Positions 7,594-10,196 of a stretch of DNA of 10,196 bases are shown here, piece after piece. The stretch lies in contig DATKYV010000076.1 of assembly GCA_035528275.1 (NCBI GenBank), forward strand, positions 1-10,196. Reading direction: 5' to 3'. Both the position numbers and the translations under genes were made by a program. The first letter of the stretch is position 1; the number at the start of each line of letters is the position of its first letter. The stretch comes from DATKYV01 sp035528275 (lineage in GTDB: Bacteria; Acidobacteriota; Terriglobia; UBA7540). Under the pieces are notes generated by a model. It was given only the letters and a program-made list of their open reading frames with translations, searched no databases and was not told where the DNA came from.

Positions 7594-7650
7594 GTAGCGC
7601 CGACCTTCAGGTCGGCAGGGTTTTGCTGTAGCGGCGGTGTCTCACCGCCG
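7593..7650. repeat. Tandem REP-like palindromes, each led by TGTAGCG
   Basis: Two units sit 34 nt apart, start to start. Unit 1 is TGTAGCG (7593-7599) running into GCCGACCT-TC-AGGTCGGC (7599-7616), a perfect 8-bp stem. Unit 2 is TGTAGCG (7627-7633) running into CGGCGGTG-TCT-CACCGCCG (7632-7650), also 8 bp. The lead sequence is shared while the stem sequences differ, as in families of dispersed extragenic palindromes. They fill the gap between two convergent genes and may also end transcription from either side. Membership in a genome-wide family is inferred from similar repeats known in Acidobacteriota and other GC-rich bacteria. Confidence 0.7.
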
Positions 7651-7653
7651 GAT

Positions 7654-8823
7654 CTAGACGCGACCGTCTAAACCAACGATTTTCTTCCACGATTCGGAGC
7701 GAAAAGCTTGGTAGGAAGAATCTCGCGACGCGCGAGGAAGAAGCCACCTTTCGCGCCAGTAGGAAACGATATCGTCGAGTGGACGGTTGTACCATTGAAG
7801 ACGCTTCGCCTCTCCCCGGAGGAAGGTGGCAGTGTTCGCCGCGAGGGGGGCAACATATACTGCCCGCTTCACACCGTGTCGAAGCAAGTCAGGAGGCAGT
7901 CCCAGATGCTCAAGCGCTTTACGGGCGACTCGTATCCTGTAATTTGGCCCACTTCCGAATCGGTAGCGGCGGATCTCGCGGTCCCGACAAGCCCTCATAT
8001 ACTGCCTAAGCTTCTCGAAGGTTCCATTTGCCAAGTGGAAATGACCATAGCCCTCGGTGAAGCCAACTGGTCGGAACACCTCCACTCCGTTATGGCGCAG
8101 TCGATTGTAGATTGAAGACCGCCCCAGCGCGCCCGTGGCAGTAACCATGGCGAGCCGCCCGTCGAATTTCCTTCGAAGGATAATGGATCTCACTTTGCCA
8201 TATCGCTTCTTGACAAGCTGTCTTACGAAATCGCTCGCTGCGAGGAGTGCGACAAACTTAGCTCCTAGGAGTTCATTGTACGGTGGGACTGCGCCCAGAA
8301 CGAAAGCGTCCATTACATGAGCGAGCCTTTTCTCCCGGGTGCGAACGTTCCAGCCGATCCAATTGTCTCGCGTCCTGAGGTTGAAGACGGGGTCGGTAAG
8401 CCCTAGCAGGCCGAGGAGCTTGTTGTTCGATTTATCGAAGATCAGTATTCGAAAACGGCGGCCATATCCATGGGAGACCGGCACACTCCACCACAGAGTG
8501 GCAAGCCGAAACAGAGCCGCCAATTCTTCGTTTTTCTGCACGAGCACCGGGTATGGATCTATTTGGCTAGGGTCAACCTCTGACCCAGACGCAAGATACT
8601 TTTTCAAACGGGGGAACCACTTTTCGATGAAAGGCCTTTCCTCGGTCAAGCGTTCATTTCGGGACAGCGAGTGAATCGCCCGAATCCTCTTCTTCCCGTA
8701 CGAGCGTTCCTTGAGCAGGTGGTCCGGGCCGATCTTGAAGCCTTGCTTTTCAACCAAGGCCAACAATTCCGCTCGGAGTTTCCGACGGAAGTAAGGCGAG
8801 GATCGAATTCTCGTTTTAGGCAT
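7654..8823 (-). CDS. druA: DruA-family protein (DUF4338), Druantia anti-phage system
   Basis: The 389-aa protein runs from the ATG at 8823 to the TAG at 7654-7656. Family hallmarks in order are an N-terminal basic helical region with IRAIHSLSR (48-56); GRRFRILIFD and LLGLLGLTDPVFNLRTRDNW (121-155); MDAFVLGAVPPYNELLGAKF (171-190); TATGALGRSSIYNRLR (228-243); and near the end GVKRAVYVAPLAAN (317-330) and LDDIVSYWRERWLLPR (349-364). DruA belongs to the multi-gene Druantia system, where DruE is the large helicase; its biochemical role is not settled. The length fits the full-size form, not the short stand-alone DUF4338 proteins. It starts 23 bp after the HerA-like ATPase gene and no clear Shine-Dalgarno site precedes it, only AAGGG about 19 nt upstream, so it may depend on translation of that gene. 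No druB-E neighbour is visible; the left side is unrelated. G+C is lower than in the left-hand genes. Confidence 0.85.
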   Translation of the reverse strand: MPKTRIRSSPYFRRKLRAELLALVEKQGFKIGPDHLLKERSYGKKRIRAIHSLSRNERLTEERPFIEKWFPRLKKYLASGSEVDPSQIDPYPVLVQKNEELAALFRLATLWWSVPVSHGYGRRFRILIFDKSNNKLLGLLGLTDPVFNLRTRDNWIGWNVRTREKRLAHVMDAFVLGAVPPYNELLGAKFVALLAASDFVRQLVKKRYGKVRSIILRRKFDGRLAMVTATGALGRSSIYNRLRHNGVEVFRPVGFTEGYGHFHLANGTFEKLRQYMRACRDREIRRYRFGSGPNYRIRVARKALEHLGLPPDLLRHGVKRAVYVAPLAANTATFLRGEAKRLQWYNRPLDDIVSYWRERWLLPRASRDSSYQAFRSESWKKIVGLDGRV

Positions 8824-8846
8824 GGTTTTGAGTGCGGCGTCGGCCC

Positions 8847-10016
8847 TTATTTGTAGAGCTTGTTTTTTACTAGCTTGTCAAACTCCACGACTCTGACCGG
8901 AATGACAAAGGGGTGCGACGAAGTCACGAAATACAGATTTCCCTGAATTGTCTCCCGCTGGATGAAGGAACTCACGACTCCGTCGTAGTTTATGTTCGAC
9001 TTGACTAGGGCCTTTATGTCGTCTGAGTTTCCCATATAGAAAGCGAAGAAGTTCTCGGCCTGACTACGAATTTCCTCGGAGATGGCAGAAGGGCGTTGGG
9101 TAATCGCGACCAAACCTATCCCGAATTTCCTTCCCTCCTTAGCCACCTTAACGAATGGATTACTTGACGTCCGTACGTGCTCGTCCGAAAGAACGTTTTG
9201 CGCCTCCTCAACCACGATCACGCAGCGGATAATTTCTTTCTCCTTCAATTCCGTGTAATTCTTTTTGTTGTCCTCAAACAACCGCCTAACGATCATCGTT
9301 GAGATTATTGAGGCATCGGTGCTGTCTCTGAGGGAGAGGTCAACGACAACTGTCTTCCCCTCTTTGAGTGCCTTAAACGTGTCCTCTATGAGAGTTGACT
9401 GGGACGAATGCACCCCGCCCTCGTCGATGAAATGTCGTATCCGCTTGCGAATGGCCATGATCGTCCCTCGGGCGCTCTTGTCCTGCCTGTCTTCTTTAGC
9501 GCCCTGCTTGTCTGCCCCATCCGCCTTACTCCCGAAGAAATCGGGAAAGTCCCGATACAGGTTCTTGGGGGAGTCGCAGTAAGAATCAATATTCTTGACG
9601 AATCCTTCAACCTTGTTGTCGTCAAGATACAGAAGGAACGATTTCATCACCTCAGAGAAACCCGCAGAGAACTCAAGAATGTCCCCCACAGTCATGTGTT
9701 TGTGCGTGTTGACCTGAACCTTGCCCCCGTATTTGAACGCTTGTGTTTGTGGGAGCTTCCTGTCAGAAAATACCACGAGGTTTTTTCGTATCAGTTCGTC
9801 GTCGACGTCACCGAGCCCTGTTGTTTCTGCAGCGGTCTTTGAAAAGTACTCGCCATTGAGGTCGAATACCAATTTGCCAAAAGAATTATCTCCGATGATG
9901 TGGTAAAGCAGAACTTTCATGAGGTTCGTCTTTCCGAATCCAGACTGGGCGAAGACCATCGTGCGTTTGGATTTCAGCCGGGCGGTGTCGAACAGAATCT
10001 CCCCTTTATCCTTTTG
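8847..10016 (-). CDS. HerA/DUF87-type ATPase, N-terminus lost to IS insertion (probable pseudogene)
   Basis: The frame runs from an in-frame TGA inside the IS (10026-10028) to the TAA at 8847-8849. The first ATG is at 9959 and gives 370 aa. Upstream of it 19 further codons before the IS edge read KGEILFDTARLKSKRT, which looks like the strand usually found just before the P-loop, so the native gene began beyond the IS. Counting from the ATG, Walker A is AQSGFGKTN (4-12, with Ala in place of the first Gly), then FDLNGEY (32-38), Walker B VIVVEEAQ (247-254, with E251 and E252), and ITQRPS (286-291), all typical of HerA-like hexameric translocases. A basic, charged insert lies at about 145-172. 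HerA-like ATPases pump DNA and pair with nucleases or effector proteins, including several defence systems. Here the partner in the operon is DruA. Without the N-terminal domain, activity is doubtful. Confidence 0.8.
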   Translation of the reverse strand, partial: QKDKGEILFDTARLKSKRTMVFAQSGFGKTNLMKVLLYHIIGDNSFGKLVFDLNGEYFSKTAAETTGLGDVDDELIRKNLVVFSDRKLPQTQAFKYGGKVQVNTHKHMTVGDILEFSAGFSEVMKSFLLYLDDNKVEGFVKNIDSYCDSPKNLYRDFPDFFGSKADGADKQGAKEDRQDKSARGTIMAIRKRIRHFIDEGGVHSSQSTLIEDTFKALKEGKTVVVDLSLRDSTDASIISTMIVRRLFEDNKKNYTELKEKEIIRCVIVVEEAQNVLSDEHVRTSSNPFVKVAKEGRKFGIGLVAITQRPSAISEEIRSQAENFFAFYMGNSDDIKALVKSNINYDGVVSSFIQRETIQGNLYFVTSSHPFVIPVRVVEFDKLVKNKLYK

Positions 10017-10050
10017 TGTCCTGCCTCAGCTGAAAATGGAGTGTCCTGCC
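10016..10050 (+). repeat. Direct repeat GTGTCCTGCC at the IS end
   Basis: The 10-bp motif GTGTCCTGCC occurs at 10016-10025 and again at 10041-10050, a spacing of 25 bp. The first copy overlaps the IS terminus, so the two may be transposase binding sites. An inverted partial copy, AGGACAC, lies at 10072-10078. Confidence 0.6.
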
Positions 10051-10078
10051 GTTAAACTAGCTACAACGGAGAGGACAC
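10041..10078 (+). promoter_or_regulatory. Hairpin covering the transposase ribosome binding site
   Basis: GTGTCCT (10041-10047) pairs with AGGACAC (10072-10078), and inside it CCGTT (10049-10053) pairs with AACGG (10065-10069), leaving an 11-nt loop. The Shine-Dalgarno stretch GGAGAGGA (10068-10075) lies in the 3' arm. A transcript reading in from outside would hide it, a protection known in other IS elements, which limits transposase made by read-through. The role here is inferred from the fold. Confidence 0.5.
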
Positions 10079-10196
10079 ATGAACAACTCAGGTCGCAAGC
10101 ACCATACCCCGGAAGAGAAGGTCTCCATCCTGCGCCGACACCTCATCGAGAAGGTTCCGGTTTCCAATCTCTGTGAGGAATTCGGCCTTCATCCGA
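10079..10196 (+). CDS. Transposase OrfA, HTH_Tnp_1-like (partial, runs off window)
   Basis: The frame opens at the ATG at 10079 behind GGAGAGGA (10068-10075) and gives 39 codons to the window edge. It reads MNNSGRKHHTPEEKVSILRR and continues with KVPVSNLCEEFGLHP. This is the start of a helix-turn-helix transposase of the kind that forms OrfA of IS3-like elements: basic start, TPEEKVSILRR helix, then the VSNLCEEFGLHP turn. The catalytic DDE part would lie to the right. It points away from the ATPase it interrupts. Confidence 0.7.
   Translation, partial: MNNSGRKHHTPEEKVSILRRHLIEKVPVSNLCEEFGLHP

Larger units (their letters stand above)
10016..10196 (+). mobile_element. Left end of an insertion sequence (IS3-like), right end outside window
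   Basis: The ATPase frame stops matching its family at about 10016. A non-coding end follows, starting TGTCCTGCC (from 10017), and then a transposase start at 10079. Termini beginning with TG fit IS3-family ends. The exact first base is uncertain by one or two, because the sequence around it reads TTTTGTGTCC. The right end and target duplication are not in the window. Confidence 0.65.

Noticed and set aside
7593..7650. CRISPR-like array
   Set aside because: There are only two units, the shared part is 7 bp, the units are palindromes with differing stems, and no cas gene is nearby.
7654..8823. DUF4338 gene as part of the IS at the right edge
   Set aside because: The IS end lies beyond the ATPase and its transposase points away. 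DruA sits in an operon with the ATPase, and its length and motifs fit the Druantia form.
9408..9842. 144-codon plus-strand open frame inside the ATPase gene
   Set aside because: It lies antisense to conserved ATPase sequence and shows no recognisable protein.

Overview
The window looks like a piece of a GC-rich chromosome from a member of the Acidobacteriota, possibly Solibacter-like. This is inferred from gene content: a TonB-dependent receptor with an N-terminal carboxypeptidase-regulatory/Cna-B domain, a secreted TPR protein, an acetyl-xylan-esterase-like hydrolase, a DUF4091 protein, and the tandem TGTAGCG palindromes often seen between genes in such genomes. No rRNA or other taxonomic marker is present, so the assignment is tentative.

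Left part (1-7490). Two minus-strand genes lie on the left: the start of a TonB-dependent receptor, cut by the window edge, and a periplasmic TPR protein. About 170 bp separates the TPR gene from a divergent plus-strand cluster of three genes: a duplicated alpha/beta hydrolase (754 aa), a small class I SAM methyltransferase (222 aa) and a DUF4091/GH123-like protein (565 aa). The gaps in the cluster are 54 and 58 bp. All five proteins begin with plausible export signals. Together they suggest outer-membrane uptake and periplasmic breakdown of glycans or other esters, although no substrate can be read from the sequence. The methyltransferase is the odd member, because it also appears to carry a signal peptide.

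Boundary (7491-7653). After the DUF4091 stop come two tandem REP-like palindromes, each led by TGTAGCG. They end 3 bp from the stop codon of the convergent gene.

Right part (7654-10196). Base composition drops here: 39/60 G+C at 4441-4500 against 24/60 at 9241-9300 and 26/60 at 8161-8220. Two minus-strand genes 23 bp apart form an apparent operon: a HerA/DUF87-type ATPase followed by a full-length DruA (DUF4338) protein of the Druantia anti-phage family. The right edge is the left end of an insertion sequence with an IS3-like OrfA start. It cuts the ATPase reading frame 19 codons upstream of its first remaining ATG, so the ATPase has lost its N-terminal domain. The IS end carries a 10-bp motif repeated at a 25-bp interval and a hairpin that covers the transposase ribosome binding site.

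The most interesting point is the HerA-like ATPase plus DruA pair. It resembles a compact defence module without the other Druantia genes, and it has apparently been broken by the IS. No tRNA, rRNA or CRISPR array was seen.
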